DNA from: Canna indica
Lineage: Eukaryota > Streptophyta > Magnoliopsida > Zingiberales > Cannaceae
Direction of reading: 5' to 3'
Length of the DNA stretch: 64,000 nt
Assembly: GCA_034359265.1 (NCBI GenBank)
Contig: CP136892.1
Span: 86,978,001-87,042,000, forward strand
In this document: positions 1 to 10,607 of the stretch, in pieces
Layout: each line of letters begins with the position of its first letter
Numbering within the stretch: the stretch's first letter is position 1
Made by a program: the position numbers and the translations under genes
The notes under the pieces: generated by a model
Told to the model about the DNA's origin: nothing
What the model saw: only the letters and a program-made list of their open reading frames with translations
Database searches by the model: none

Positions 1-465
1 TCACGGATATAAAAAATGAGTACTCAATTAATTACCCGCGGGGGGAGGGAGGATACTCATGGATATTGACGAGTACCCATGACACTTTAAAAATATAAAT
101 TATAATAATTTCAAATATAAACACATTACGCAAGGTTATAAACATAAAATTTTGAAATATAAACTACAAATATTTTTCCTAATCATCATATAATGGGGAT
201 GGTGGAATTAGATTAGATTAGATTAAGATTTTTTAGTATATGTACAAAGGGTAATTTTATAATTTAATTATTTTCATAGGTAACAGGTACTCACAGATAC
301 GAGTACTATAATAATCGTACTCATCCCATATAATAAACGAGTATGAAAAATTATTCTTGAAATCCCCGCGAGTAGAATACTAACCTTCATACCCGTCATA
401 AATGGATAAATAACCATGGGTATCCGCCTAAACAAATATTACTACTATCCGACCCTAACAATGAA
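1..465. repeat. AT-rich repeat, probably one end of a non-autonomous DNA element
   Basis: The stretch contains several related motifs of the form GAGTAC(TC/CC)AT, with matching inverted forms near 295-335 and 405-425, and ends near a TAGGGTC-like sequence read on the minus strand. This resembles the internal part of a degenerate hAT-type MITE cut off by the window edge. No coding potential is visible. The family call is a guess because only one end is present. Confidence 0.3.
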
Positions 466-544
466 CAAGTTTGTTACAATGAAGATACACAAAATTAAAA
501 GTGACATGAGGAAAAGAACTTCTTTCTACTAGAATACAACTGTT

Positions 545-1009
545 CATTTCAAACGTGCTTAGAAAATTGGGTAAATACATGAATACATTTGTGATCAAAT
601 TCGAAATAATATCAAATTACAACATGAACTTTGACATTGATCTTAATTATAGCCTCTCGTCATCTCTCCGATGTTTTCCTTGTTAACTGCATGACGTGAC
701 ATGTCTACGTAGAATAAAATATTATTATTATTTACACCAATAAAAAAATAAAAAAAATATTTTTTAAAAAATAAAACTTTATTTATTTATTTAAAATACA
801 CACACACACATATATATATATATAACTTTATTTTTTTAAAAAAAACTTTCATTTTTTTAAAAAAAACTTTATTTACCACGTGGAAGAGTTTTTTTTTTTA
901 AAAAATATTTATTTATTTTTAATGATCGATGTATAGAAAATAATAATAATATTTTATTTCATATTGGCATGCCACATCATGCAGTTATTTATTTATTTAA
1001 AATATATAC

Positions 1010-1041
<32 letters not shown>

Positions 1042-1320
1042 TAAAAAATTATTATTATTTTAAAAAAAACTTTATTTACCATATGGAAGGGTTTTTTTTA
1101 AAAATTATTTATTTATTTTTAATAATATATAAATAATAATAATATTTTATTTCACGGGGGCATACCACGTCATGCAGTTAATAGTGATGACGACAGAGAG
1201 ATAATGAGAGACTATAATTGAGATCAATGTTAAAGTTCAGGATGTAATTTGATATTATTTTGGATTTGATCATAAATGAAAAAATATCTAAAATTCAGGA
1301 TTAATTTTAATATTTATCCC
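545..1320. mobile_element. MITE with long terminal inverted repeats (Mutator-like shape)
   Basis: The left arm (about 560-720) and the right arm (about 1150-1310) are imperfect inverted repeats of each other. Shared tracts include TGATCAAAT, AATAATATCAAATTACA, TTGATCTNAATTATAG and TTAACTGCATGACGTG. Long arms around an AT-rich core without genes fit a foldback or Mutator-like MITE. I could not fix a target-site duplication, so the outer ends are approximate. Confidence 0.6.
785..1175. repeat. two tandem AT-rich modules inside the MITE
   Basis: Each module runs from an AAAACTTTATTTACCA motif (near 867 and 1066) through a GTGGAAG or ATGGAAG motif, a T-tract, and an AATAATAATATTTTATTTCA motif (near 943 and 1135). 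The modules are about 195 bp apart. (TA)n and (CA)n microsatellites lie between them. This looks like an internal duplication in the element core. Confidence 0.5.
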
Positions 1321-1842
1321 AGAAAATTTTGTGAGGAATAGTGTTCTCCAGCAATTTTATTTTAGTTTTCCCTTCTTCCCTTAATAGACTTATTAGGTTT
1401 TGCATCGTAATCACTATTTTCCCTTCTTCTCTTGCGATTGACTTTGTATTACTTATATAATTAATTTTATTTTCAATTAACTTGACAACCATCAGAGAAA
1501 TGCTTCCGATTAATGACACCATTACAACACAGTTCAGTCACAATAGCATACGTCCAATCAATCCACTTCCATAGAATAAAGAGTGAATTAATTCTAAAAA
1601 CAATCTATGCAATTAATTTCTAATTAGACCCTTAACGACATAATAGTATATATATATATAAAGAAATTAAGAATATAAGTCCAAGCTTAATATTTAATTT
1701 GAAACCTAATACATACTGATTTGCTAAATATATGGCATGCATGACCATTTATTTTCATCATTAATTGAAGACAACAATATATTAACCGATCCAGCATTAA
1801 TTCTTCCACGTCGACATAAATAGAAAACTAATCTTTCAAGAG

Positions 1843-1873
<31 letters not shown>

Positions 1874-2229
1874 TCAGGCAAAGGTGTACGATGATATTGT
1901 ACATCATGATAAATCCATGTTCGCCATGTACTTCCAACTACAAATCCATATTCAGGCAAAGGTGTACGATGATATTAATTAATTAGCAGTTTCACATTTT
2001 CAACAAAAAATAAGCAAAATATATTTTAATATTTTCCATTCATTATTGTACCAGTTGATTATATATATATATATAATCCACCTTATTCAAAGTTTTGATC
2101 TTCCTATTTTTCCAATTAACTACATTTGCAAAGGCTCTTATATTAATATGCACTCTATAAAAATCAATGAAATGGCAAAGAATATAAAATGTAATTAACT
2201 AATTGATACCTGCAATTGTCTTCATCACC
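1321..2229. other. gene-free AT-rich stretch downstream of RLP A
   Basis: I see no convincing gene. The stretch has (TA)n runs near 1647, 1850 and 2060, and a 28-bp direct repeat listed separately. It holds the 3' flank of the minus-strand gene A, so any polyadenylation site of that gene should lie here. Confidence 0.5.
1871..1976. repeat. 28-bp direct repeat, 78 bp apart
   Basis: A 28-bp tract that includes TTCAGGCAAAGGTGTACGAT occurs at 1871-1898 and again, without visible change, at 1949-1976. Between the copies a short palindrome ATGATATTGTACATCAT is visible. Function unknown. Confidence 0.6.
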
Positions 2230-5043
2230 TTAGATTTCTTGGTTATGCCCCTCATTTAATTTTCTCATGAATCGAGCGTAGGTAACTACAATTTGCACAT
2301 AAATCTCATCGAACATCTTGTCAATCAACTGGAAGTAGAAGATCCTGTAATCTTTCTTGAATAGTAGGATTATAAACACACTCCAAAGTCCCACCACGAA
2401 ACCCACTACAATGCTAATATACTGCAATAGTTTATCTGAATTAACTTCCTCTATTGCATTATTATCAACAACCGAGCAACTTTTAATGAGTGGAGGTCCA
2501 CAGAGGTAGGAGTTTCCAACATATATGAAAGGATCATCTAGTGTTTGGAGTTGATTCCCTGATGGTATTCTTCCAGAGAAATTATTGTATGACATGTTCA
2601 AGTGCTCCAAAGAATTCAATTGGGACAAACTCTGGGGAATCATGCTTGATAGCTTATTGAATGATAGATCTAGAGACTCCAGAGATTTCATGTTGCCAAT
2701 AGAGTCAGGAATCTCTCCTCGTAAATTGTTTCTCGACAAATTTAGGTTTTTGAGACCTAAAAGAGCTCCAATTTCACGAGGCACATTCCCAACCAAATTA
2801 TTATTTGAAAGATCAATGCTCTTCACATATTGGAGAATAGTTGAATAATAGCTATTTGTTCGTCCCTTTGTGTTGATACTTATATATTCAATTTGAGAAA
2901 CATCATATGATACAACACCAAAGAAAATAGGATTGAATCGTGTGGAAACCATTGTTTGTGACGTGTTGATTATTGCACTGAAGTTGCCAAAGGAGGGTGG
3001 AATGAGGCCTGATAGTTTGTTGTTGGCAAAGTCGATGATTTGAAGATAGCTCAACTGTCCAAGCTCAGCAGGAATATTTCCATAAAGCAAATTTGAACTC
3101 AACCGGAGTACTTGTAGATATGGAAAGCTATGTCCAATCCATGATGGTATGTTGCCTGATATTTTGTTATCTCCAATATCAAGAAAAAGTAAATAGCTGC
3201 AATTTTGCAATGACAAAGGAATAGAACCTTGAAGGCCGTTATTGTTGACTTGCAACAATATAAGTTGAACCAAGTTTCCGATGGCACTAGGAATCTCTCC
3301 CGAGAGATTATTATTACCCAAGTAAATATATTGAAAATATGTAGTTGCTTCCCCCCAACACCTTGGGATTTCTCCTGATAGTTGGTTGTTCTCTAGATTT
3401 AGAGAATAGAGACTCTTCAAATTGCATAACTCGAGTGGCATGCTCCCATTAATAACATTAAATGACAAAGTTAAGATCCACATGTTTGATGGAAAGGTTG
3501 ATGGTAGTTGTCCTGATAAAGAATTATTGGAAAGATCCAGTGTATCTAGGTTAGGTGGTAAAGAAGGAATTGATCCATCAAATAGATTATGACTCAAGTT
3601 CAAATAGCGTAATTTTTTCAAATTTGTCAAGGAAATTGACAGACTCCCACGTATCCTATTATTTGAGAGATTTATATAAGTGGTGTTGGAAGAAAAAATA
3701 GTCCACATCCAATCGGGCAAAGCATCATCTATGCGTGAATTAGATAAATCTAATTCCAGGATGAATTTCTGGGAGCGGAGCCATCTAGGAAATTGAGGAC
3801 CCAACACACATGAAACAAGTCCAATGGACTTGAGTTGGAATGGAGGGATCCAGTTTTTATCTACTAAATTTATGGTCAATTCGGAATTGGCAGATAAGAT
3901 TAAGATCTGTAATTTGGTTAGCATGGCAAAGTGGAGCTCCGACAAATTACCATGTAGGTTATTATGAGACATATCCAAATAATTTAAGTTGGAAAACTTT
4001 GATGAGTTATTATCATAACTAGTAGTAGTCAAATGCAAAAGCCAAGTGGCCAAGTCACCGAAAAGTAAATTGCAACTGAGATCGACATGTGATAATCGTG
4101 TCAATGGTTGCAACGAGAGCAATTCATCTTTCCTATTCGTATGGGTTAAAAAAAGAGTCTCCAAATTATTCCGACTAAGATCTAGATATGTAAGGGACTT
4201 TAAATTCCATATCTCAGAAGGTATGACACCATACAAGTTATTCCAACTAAGATCGAGATATGAGAGGCTGCTGAGTTGCCATAGCCAAGTGGGTATGGTG
4301 GAGTTGAAGTGGTTATAACGGAGTTCAAGAAGTGTGAGAGCAGTAAGGTTGAGATTCTCGTAGGATAGAGAAAAATGGAGTGTTTGAAGCTGACAGTAGT
4401 TTAGATGCAACTCTTGCAAGGAGGGCAGCATGTTGACCATTGGTAGCCATTCATGGTCGGCCTTACTTAGGTCCACCGAACTCATGTCGAGATATCTTAA
4501 GGAGGAGAGACCCGACAGCCAATCCAAGCGTTCAACTTTGATTATTCCATAATAATCAGGCTTAAGATCAAGATAGAGAAGGGTGGACAAATTTCCAAGG
4601 TGGGGAGGAATATTGCCGCTGAACTTGGAATAAGACAAATCAAGGTACCTCAATTTGGGAAAAGAACCCATGAAGTCTGGGATTTGAATGCCGCCAAAGT
4701 CATTGCAGCTGAGGTTGAGTCGATCCAAATGAGTTAGAGAGAGCAATGACTGATTCAGGAAGCCGACCTTCATAACCGACGATAAGTAACAGTCATCATT
4801 CTGGAGGTTGAGCTCCACTACGTGGCCAGTTTGGTTGTCGCACACCATGCCGCTCCATCTGCAGCAATCTTCATCAACTTTCCAAGAGGACAAGCGACGA
4901 GAAGGATCGTCGATGATGCCAGCTTTGAAGTCGAGGAGAGCAGCTCTCTCCGCCAGGAAGCACCCCTTGCATAATGATGGCATAATAAGTAGGAAAATCT
5001 CGAGCATCAAACAGAGCAACATTATGCTGGAAGGCTCTCTCAT
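2230..5043 (-). CDS. RLP A: intact LRR receptor-like protein, EIX/Cf type
   Basis: This 937-residue intronless reading frame encodes a cell-surface LRR receptor without a kinase. It starts with a hydrophobic signal peptide (about residues 1-27). An LRR N-cap follows with C28, the adjacent pair C60-C61 and C68 in the usual CCxW context. Many 24-residue plant-type LRRs carry LxxLxLSxNxLxGxIP. A non-LRR island lies at about 690-745, followed by four more LRRs and a C-terminal cap. One transmembrane helix (about 872-895) carries a GxxxG motif (GFVVG), and a basic tail of about 42 residues follows. Length and layout match the EIX2/Cf/Ve class. Such proteins act at the plasma membrane with SOBIR1-type adaptor kinases (family knowledge). 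It is the most diverged member of the array: its leader and tail differ from the MASHS-type paralogs. The ligand cannot be inferred. Confidence 0.93.
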   Translation of the reverse strand: MREPSSIMLLCLMLEIFLLIMPSLCKGCFLAERAALLDFKAGIIDDPSRRLSSWKVDEDCCRWSGMVCDNQTGHVVELNLQNDDCYLSSVMKVGFLNQSLLSLTHLDRLNLSCNDFGGIQIPDFMGSFPKLRYLDLSYSKFSGNIPPHLGNLSTLLYLDLKPDYYGIIKVERLDWLSGLSSLRYLDMSSVDLSKADHEWLPMVNMLPSLQELHLNYCQLQTLHFSLSYENLNLTALTLLELRYNHFNSTIPTWLWQLSSLSYLDLSWNNLYGVIPSEIWNLKSLTYLDLSRNNLETLFLTHTNRKDELLSLQPLTRLSHVDLSCNLLFGDLATWLLHLTTTSYDNNSSKFSNLNYLDMSHNNLHGNLSELHFAMLTKLQILILSANSELTINLVDKNWIPPFQLKSIGLVSCVLGPQFPRWLRSQKFILELDLSNSRIDDALPDWMWTIFSSNTTYINLSNNRIRGSLSISLTNLKKLRYLNLSHNLFDGSIPSLPPNLDTLDLSNNSLSGQLPSTFPSNMWILTLSFNVINGSMPLELCNLKSLYSLNLENNQLSGEIPRCWGEATTYFQYIYLGNNNLSGEIPSAIGNLVQLILLQVNNNGLQGSIPLSLQNCSYLLFLDIGDNKISGNIPSWIGHSFPYLQVLRLSSNLLYGNIPAELGQLSYLQIIDFANNKLSGLIPPSFGNFSAIINTSQTMVSTRFNPIFFGVVSYDVSQIEYISINTKGRTNSYYSTILQYVKSIDLSNNNLVGNVPREIGALLGLKNLNLSRNNLRGEIPDSIGNMKSLESLDLSFNKLSSMIPQSLSQLNSLEHLNMSYNNFSGRIPSGNQLQTLDDPFIYVGNSYLCGPPLIKSCSVVDNNAIEEVNSDKLLQYISIVVGFVVGLWSVFIILLFKKDYRIFYFQLIDKMFDEIYVQIVVTYARFMRKLNEGHNQEI

Positions 5044-5082
5044 TTTTAGTCAATTATTATTCAGAGCCAAGAATACTACATC

Positions 5083-5090
5083 TATTTATA
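5083..5090 (-). promoter_or_regulatory. TATA box candidate for RLP A
   Basis: The minus strand reads TATAAATAG here, a good plant TATA match. It lies only about 40 bp before the ATG at 5043, so this start would give a very short leader. A more distal start is possible. Confidence 0.45.
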
Positions 5091-6100
5091 ATATCACTAC
5101 ATACGGAGGTTCATCACCCCTAATTAATTATAGACACATACACGTAGGTCTTTAATTAATTATAACATATTGATTACTTGTTGAATAAAAATTCCTTAAT
5201 TTGGCTTGTGAATGAATATTTGCATGAATCATGACATGTTCTTCGTGTTGCATGCATGCTAGCTGTTGCCGGCGTACGTGATATAATCTCAGCCGAATTC
5301 TACAGCTATATATATATATAATTCCCTCTTTATATTATGTAGAACAGTATGAATGTATATATACACACTTTGAAAAATAATTAGTCGGGAAGTTCGTGTT
5401 GCCTGCTTGCCGACGTCACACGTACTGTTTGTTTGTTGACAAAAAAATTCCTTAATTATTTTCGCTTGTGAATATATATTATTATAAATAGGCTAGCTTC
5501 AAATTAATTAAAATCCGTTGTTACATATAAATAAAACAATGAAATTAATAAGCAATCAAGTAAAATCGTTATATATAATTAAGATGTGCCGCTTAATTTT
5601 TGAAATATTCGATAACTAACTAATCTAATTTTCAATATTGTTAAAATGTTCAAATTAATTAATCCTTAAATAAATTCAGTCAAATTAATGGGGATGCATA
5701 TATATTTCTTGAATGTTTACTTTGGTGCCCAACGTGTCGCATGCAATGATTAGAATTTCTAGTCTATTATTAATTTGTGTCTCGTAACTGTTTGCCTATT
5801 CGTTCTATCATTATCAGAGATTAATTAATTAATGCTTCAGTCCATATCATTTGAAAATAATTTGAGGTTTTCCAACTACATGACAATTTTCACAGCATTA
5901 AAGTCAAAGTATTATTATACATGACAATTTGAGGATGTATTATTTTCTTCCAAAAACTGATTTGATCAAAGCACCTACTCGATTGGTTTCCTTTCAACAT
6001 TAATATTTTTTTTTGAGAAGAAAACGGTATACCATTCATAAGTAATGAAGAGCTACAGTAAAAAAATGAGAAATAGACAGAGTAATCAAAATCTCTCTCT
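5091..6100. other. upstream spacer of RLP A
   Basis: AT-rich sequence with a short (TA)n run near 5310. No gene, repeat pair or clear element was recognised. It should contain the promoter of gene A. Confidence 0.4.
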
Positions 6101-6151
6101 CTCTCCTTCATCTCTCGGGTTGGTGCTGACTTCGGCGTACATCTCCCCCTT

Positions 6152-6624
6152 TAATAAAGATGGCAATGGGCCCAGCCTAGGCCCGGGCAAACCTAACCAC
6201 TCAAAAGGGAGGCCCACCCCACCCCTTTGGGCTCGGGCCGGCCCAAATTATCAAAAATAACTTTATTAAAGGCCGACGGTGAGACTCAAATCACCGACCG
6301 TTAGATTTTTTTATATGAACTAACCACCACACCAAAAGTCTTTACATGCACATGTATAAATTTATTAAATATAATAGTTACTCCTCAAGCCTAGCACAAA
6401 AGATCAAGTGCAAATCAAGTTAAACCTGGGTGACACCATGTCTAACCTACGGGTACAATAAAAGGCTCGGCCGGACTTGACCAGGCTCGGCACGACCCAC
6501 ATGCCCAAGGGGTGAGCCCAGCCCACCCCTTGGACATAGGCGGGTCATGCTCAACCTGGCCTGAAATTCTTCGGATCGGGTCAGACACAGCCCAGAGTCC
6601 GAGCAGGCTCGGCCCATTGCTTCC
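6152..6624. mobile_element. hAT-like non-autonomous element in block Y
   Basis: The ends are imperfect inverted repeats around GGCAATGGGCC (left, near 6162) and GGCCCATTGC (right, near 6611). Flanks TCCCCCTT (6144-6151) and TCTACCTT (6625-6632) look like a diverged 8-bp target duplication. The other block Y copies near 29788 and 32152 lack the 473 bp and read CCCCTTGTATCTTTGG or CCCCCTTGTATCTTTGG, which gives an empty site. The hAT assignment rests on the 8-bp duplication and end shape. Confidence 0.6.
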
Positions 6625-7048
6625 TCTACCTTATATCTTTGGACATTTCAAACATCTTGAAATGAATCGGTTCGACATCTCTGCCTCATCTTTCTCTCAA
6701 AAAGATTAAGAAAAAACAAGAACTCCTAGTTAATTAATTCCAGCATGCAGCTCTGTTTCCTCCAAAAGAAAAAAATCCGCTCATTAATTAATTGGTTTTG
6801 TTCAACAGAGAGCATAAATTATTTGTCTCAATCCGCTGATTGTTATAAACGAAGACTACGATGGTATTTGGCTCTTCCGGAATTGGATTCTCAAGTATTT
6901 AAAAAATCAGTGGCATGGGATGCAATTTCTTGCTCCTTACTGGGTCTTATGTGCATGGACTTTGTAGCCGATAATTAAGTGTGCTTGACTGTTCTACTTG
7001 ATCTAACTGGAGTTATAAGTTAAAATTCATTTGAAACAAAGTTGTTTG

Positions 7049-7256
7049 CACTACAACAAATCGGGTTTATACCAGTAGAAAAATTCTGACGCCGAGTCAT
7101 TAGCGTCGGAACCTAAAGATGAGGAAAAGTATCTCAAATGCAGCTCCTGTGTCTACCAACTACGTTCCATAGGCGTCGGCAATAATATTTCGACTGACAC
7201 ATGCATCGGAAATTAATACATGATTGGCGTCGAAATTTTAATGATTTGTTGTAATG
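7049..7256. mobile_element. CACTA-type MITE, 208 bp
   Basis: It begins CACTACAACAAAT and ends ATTTGTTGTAATG, inverted repeats of the CACTA type. Internally it has GACGCCGAGTCATTAGCGTCG-like palindromic tracts. Homologous copies lie at 30236-30455, 32578-32794 and 53559-53766. The copies at 30 and 32 kb keep a TTA duplication on both sides. Here the left flank has changed to TTG. Confidence 0.75.
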
Positions 7257-7309
7257 TTACTAAGAAGTACACAGATAGATACACCATTTACTAAGAAGTC
7301 AAGATAGAT

Positions 7310-7313
<4 letters not shown>

Positions 7314-7355
<42 letters not shown>

Positions 7356-7362
7356 ATAGATA
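7314..7362. repeat. (GATA)n microsatellite
   Basis: A run of GATA units with one GAAA and one AATA variant. The paralogous site near 53809 has a shorter run, so the tract length changed after the block was duplicated. Confidence 0.9.
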
Positions 7363-7702
7363 AACCATCACTTGTTCCTCCATGTTTTTAGCAGGAAAGT
7401 AGTATAATTCATTCAAGGATTGAAAAGGTTACTGCAAAAGAAAATCTGCTACAGAAAGTTCTTTGTAATATCACCGTTTTGTGCATGGAAAAAAAAATAG
7501 TACACCACACATATATATATATTTACACCATTTACAAGCATATTATTACAGCAGAAAATTAAAAGGGACTTCTAGTTACATCTTCCAGCATTAGTTTGTA
7601 TTGATCTTTGAGTTTCGTTGCATATATTACCGATTAATCATCCTCAATTCCTTCGTATCTTGATTGCCACAAAAACATACAACTTGTCATAGATATTGTC
7701 CA

Positions 7703-10069
7703 TCATCTGAAAATATAGTACCTCCTCCATGCTCCCCCATATAGTAAAAAAACAAACACGCTCCAAAGTCCCACGAGAAATCCCAGTATGACACTAAGGA
7801 AAAGCCATTTCATTTCTGATCCTTCCTTTGCTTCTTCATCCTCAAGAACTACAAATGAGCAATTTTTTAAAATTGGAGGTCCACAAAGATAAGCATTCCC
7901 TATGTAAATGTAGGGATCATCAAGTGTCTGTAGTTGGTTGCCTGATGGGATGCTTCCAGACAAGTTGTTGTATGACACATTGAAGTGGCTCAATTTAGTC
8001 AATGTTGATAAGCTTTGAGGAATAACGCCTGACAACTTGTTGAATGACATATCTAGAGTCTCCACAGACTCAAGCTTCCCAATGGAGTTTGGAATTCTGC
8101 CTTGCAAATTATTTCTTGATAGATTTAGTGTTTGAAGTGCCACAAGTTCTCCCAGTTCTTCAGGAATCTCCCCATTTAGATTATTGTTGGAAAGATCTAT
8201 ACTCTTCACAAGATCGAGGATACTGGAATATCCTAGTACTTGTCCCTTTGCAGAGATAGTAATGTTTTCTTTTGAACAAACAACAAACTTTGGGAAGTTT
8301 ATAAATCCATATCCAAACGGAGGAGAGTCATGTTTTAACGTGGAAATCATTTCACTGAAATTTCCGAAGGAGTGAGGTATGGACCCCGATAATTGGTTAT
8401 CAGCAAGGTCCAAAATGTGCAGATTCGCCAATTGTCCAAGTTGAGGAGGGATGTTGCCGGAGAATGAATTCAAGCGTAGCCGAAGGATGGCTAATTCTTG
8501 CAAGCGTTCCCCAATCCATGTTGGTATGCTTCCTGACAACTTGTTCTCTCCAAGATTTAGAGTAGTCAACCCACTACAGTGCTGCAATGATGGCGGCAAT
8601 TCCCCGTAGAGGCTATTATTGTTTAAGTTCAGATATTCTAGTTTAGAACCTGTGATATACAACTACAACTGATATACAATGCTAACAACAATAAATGCCA
8701 CAACTATCAACTGAAGATGCAACCAGAGTAATTCATGTTAGCAAGTACCACTTATGACAACACTACCAGTGTGCACAATGCCTAGCATAATATCATGCTC
8801 AATAATCATTAATGAACAACAGCTAATCAGACTCATGCAATTATCAACATGACATGTTCAACAACATAATGCAACAGGAGATCAACGGATTTCAGAAGCA
8901 AATCAATCAAATAGAAGCAAAGGGTAAAATCGTCAATTTACCTATTCAACATTCATCGGCTACAGCAGGAGTCAACTCGCACCCAATACAACTATCTACC
9001 ATCTAACATAGAATACCACTATTCTATATTATTTAATTATTTATCAACTGAATTACTAACTCACATCTACTAAATAACACCGAAACATAGAAAAGACCTA
9101 CCAGATGACCTCTGATCAGAAATCCGACACCACCATCGCGTTCAAAACGCGAAAACCTACAACTTTTATATTTACCTCGACTTGATCCGATAATCCTACG
9201 ATCAACTACAAAAATACCCTAATATTCTATAATTTAACCCTATTTCATGCGATACAGCTCTCTTCTTAATTAATCTATTTATTTAAATCAAATAATACCT
9301 CTCCTCACCCACTCGTCTGCTACCCGACGCCCGCCCGAGCGCCGTTCTCCTCGGCTTCGCTCGGACCCACACCGGCAGCCCCCTCGGCCGACGGCAACCC
9401 CCCCCCCCCCCCCCCCGACGACCTCGCCGGTCTCTCCTCCAACGCCGGCGGGTACCAGTTTGGGAGGCCACGGCGGCCTCCCCTACGACCTTCGGCGCCG
9501 ACATGCCATTGAGTCATGGCTGGGAGGCCACGTCGGCCTCCCCTGCAACTGTCAAGGTGCGGGCAGCAACGGCCGCTGCCCTGGCTTGGTCTGTCGTCGC
9601 GAACAGCACACTGCTGCCGCGACCGCCGCATCCCCTGCGGCCCACTCCCTACTCCTCCCTCCTTCCCTCATTCAACATCTTGCCGATACTACCTCCTCAA
9701 ACCCATCCGCTATCGCCGATGAACGAAAGAATGGAAACGACGATAACAACGGAGACGGAAACAACGAAGAAGAAGAGAAGAACTCCTACCTCAAAACTCC
9801 TCCAAACTCCGGTCTTCACCGGAGTCTTCAACTGCCGACACCTCACGCTCCTCCATCGGCTGCCGCTGCTACAGGGATCGCGAGAGGGAGAGGAAAAAAG
9901 ATTAGAAAGAAGATTAGGGTTAATTAAATAGGGTTTAGACACTTTGCAATAAAGCCCCTCTAATGAAAATATTTACAAAAAGGTCCTCTAATTTCAGGTC
10001 ATAACAGAGGCAAACAATTAGCAATATAAGGTAGTAGTGCAGCAAAGCCGTCACCGAATGGCTTGCCAT
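7703..10069 (-). pseudogene. RLP B: remnant with N-tip and C-terminal third only
   Basis: The 5' tip at 10007-10069 encodes the first 21 residues of the MASHS-type signal peptide. The C-terminal part at 7703-8657 encodes the last LRRs, the island (PPFGYG to KSIDLSNNN), C-cap, transmembrane helix with GFLVG, and tail. Between them sits a truncated LTR element (8658-10006), and roughly 630 codons of the LRR domain are gone. The C-terminal frame has no ATG of its own. A one-base change near the end (gene paralogs read GGAGGTACTACTATTTTC) alters the last residues to RRYYIFR. The remnant is closest to loci G and E. It is very unlikely to make a functional receptor. Confidence 0.88.
8658..10006 (+). 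mobile_element. 5'-truncated LTR remnant inside RLP B
   Basis: From about 8666 it matches 11402-12662, the 3' two-thirds of the complete LTR element in the neighbouring LINE. Both include a GATATACAATGCTAAC start, the ACAACTTT...TATTTACCTCGACT-type segment, a GC-rich tract and the end ATAACA (10001-10006). About 790 bp of the element's 5' part is missing together with RLP sequence, so one deletion probably removed both. A 19-nt C run lies at about 9398-9416. The open frames in the GC-rich part (about 9283-9930) occur on both strands and look non-coding. Confidence 0.75.
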
Positions 10070-10145
10070 CCTAATTAATTCACAGGTACAATATATACAA
10101 CCTTCAGTCATGAATTTATAATGAATTGTGTATGCAGAACAATAC

Positions 10146-10607
10146 ATAATGTTCAGCATTGCCATTGACTGCCTTTCCGCGCTCTTGGTCAAGGCTACGG
10201 CCAATGACAATATTGAAGGTATGCTCAGCAATCATGTACTAGGAGGAGTGACACATTCACTCTTTGCGGACGACCTGGTCCTATTCAGCATCAATAAGAT
10301 GTATAGTCTCCACAACCTCACAATGCTGGTACGGTGCTTCTCTTTGGCTATGGGACTACAAGCCAACCCGAGCAAGACATGTGTGGTGCACCTAAGTAGG
10401 GACCAAAGGCTCACTAGTGTGGCTGCCTACTTCCTAGGTTGTGCAGCCAGTGCATTCCCACTCAAATATCTCGACCTACCGTTACGTATTGGAAACTTAC
10501 TCAAAGGCGATTGGAACGAGCTCTTGGAAAGAAATGATAGAAAGCTCGCTGATTGGAAGGGAAGATTACTATCGCGGGGAGGGCGACTGACTTTGGTCAA
10601 TAGTACT
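10146..10607 (+). pseudogene. LINE reverse transcriptase, 5' part of interrupted copy
   Basis: The frame encodes the palm and thumb end of a plant L1-type reverse transcriptase: the FADDLVLFS catalytic motif (FxDD), a GLQANPSKT segment, and the LLSRGGRLTLVNS motif typical of plant LINEs. It starts abruptly in the 5' leader of RLP B (homology to the leader stops at about 10145), so the element is 5' truncated. It is interrupted at 10607 by an LTR element and resumes at 12668 in the same frame. Confidence 0.85.

Larger units (their letters stand above)
6100..7702. repeat. block Y copy 1 (downstream flank of RLP B)
   Basis: This flank recurs at 29700-30700, 32090-32798 plus 35515-35857, and 52570-54121. 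Shared landmarks are a CT-rich tract with GGTGCTGACTTCGGC, a CAGCATGCAGCTCTGTTTCC motif, and a MITE that starts CACTACAAC. The first and fourth copies are nearly identical, including a hAT-like insertion the other two lack. Short open frames inside (for example 6512-6709 and 6745-6978) are only shared because the DNA is duplicated, and I do not regard them as genes. Confidence 0.75.

Noticed and set aside
2230..5043. Receptor kinase annotation for the LRR genes
   Set aside because: No kinase domain follows the membrane helix. Tails are at most about 42 residues.
6512..6978. Two frames (65 and 77 codons) that recur at 53022-53488
   Set aside because: They recur because block Y is duplicated. 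One begins inside the hAT-like element, and no domain is visible.
7314..7362. GATA array considered as a CRISPR-like or regulatory repeat
   Set aside because: A simple microsatellite with no spacers, in a plant genome.
8044..8375. Plus-strand frames opposite RLP coding sequence (also at 14654, 24676, 36256, 38606 and 54520)
   Set aside because: They are antisense shadows of the conserved LRR/island coding region.
9283..9942. Several overlapping 70-155 codon frames on both strands
   Set aside because: They lie in the GC-rich part of an LTR remnant, overlap one another on both strands, are arginine/proline-rich and show no known domain. The paralogous LTRs do not keep the same frames.
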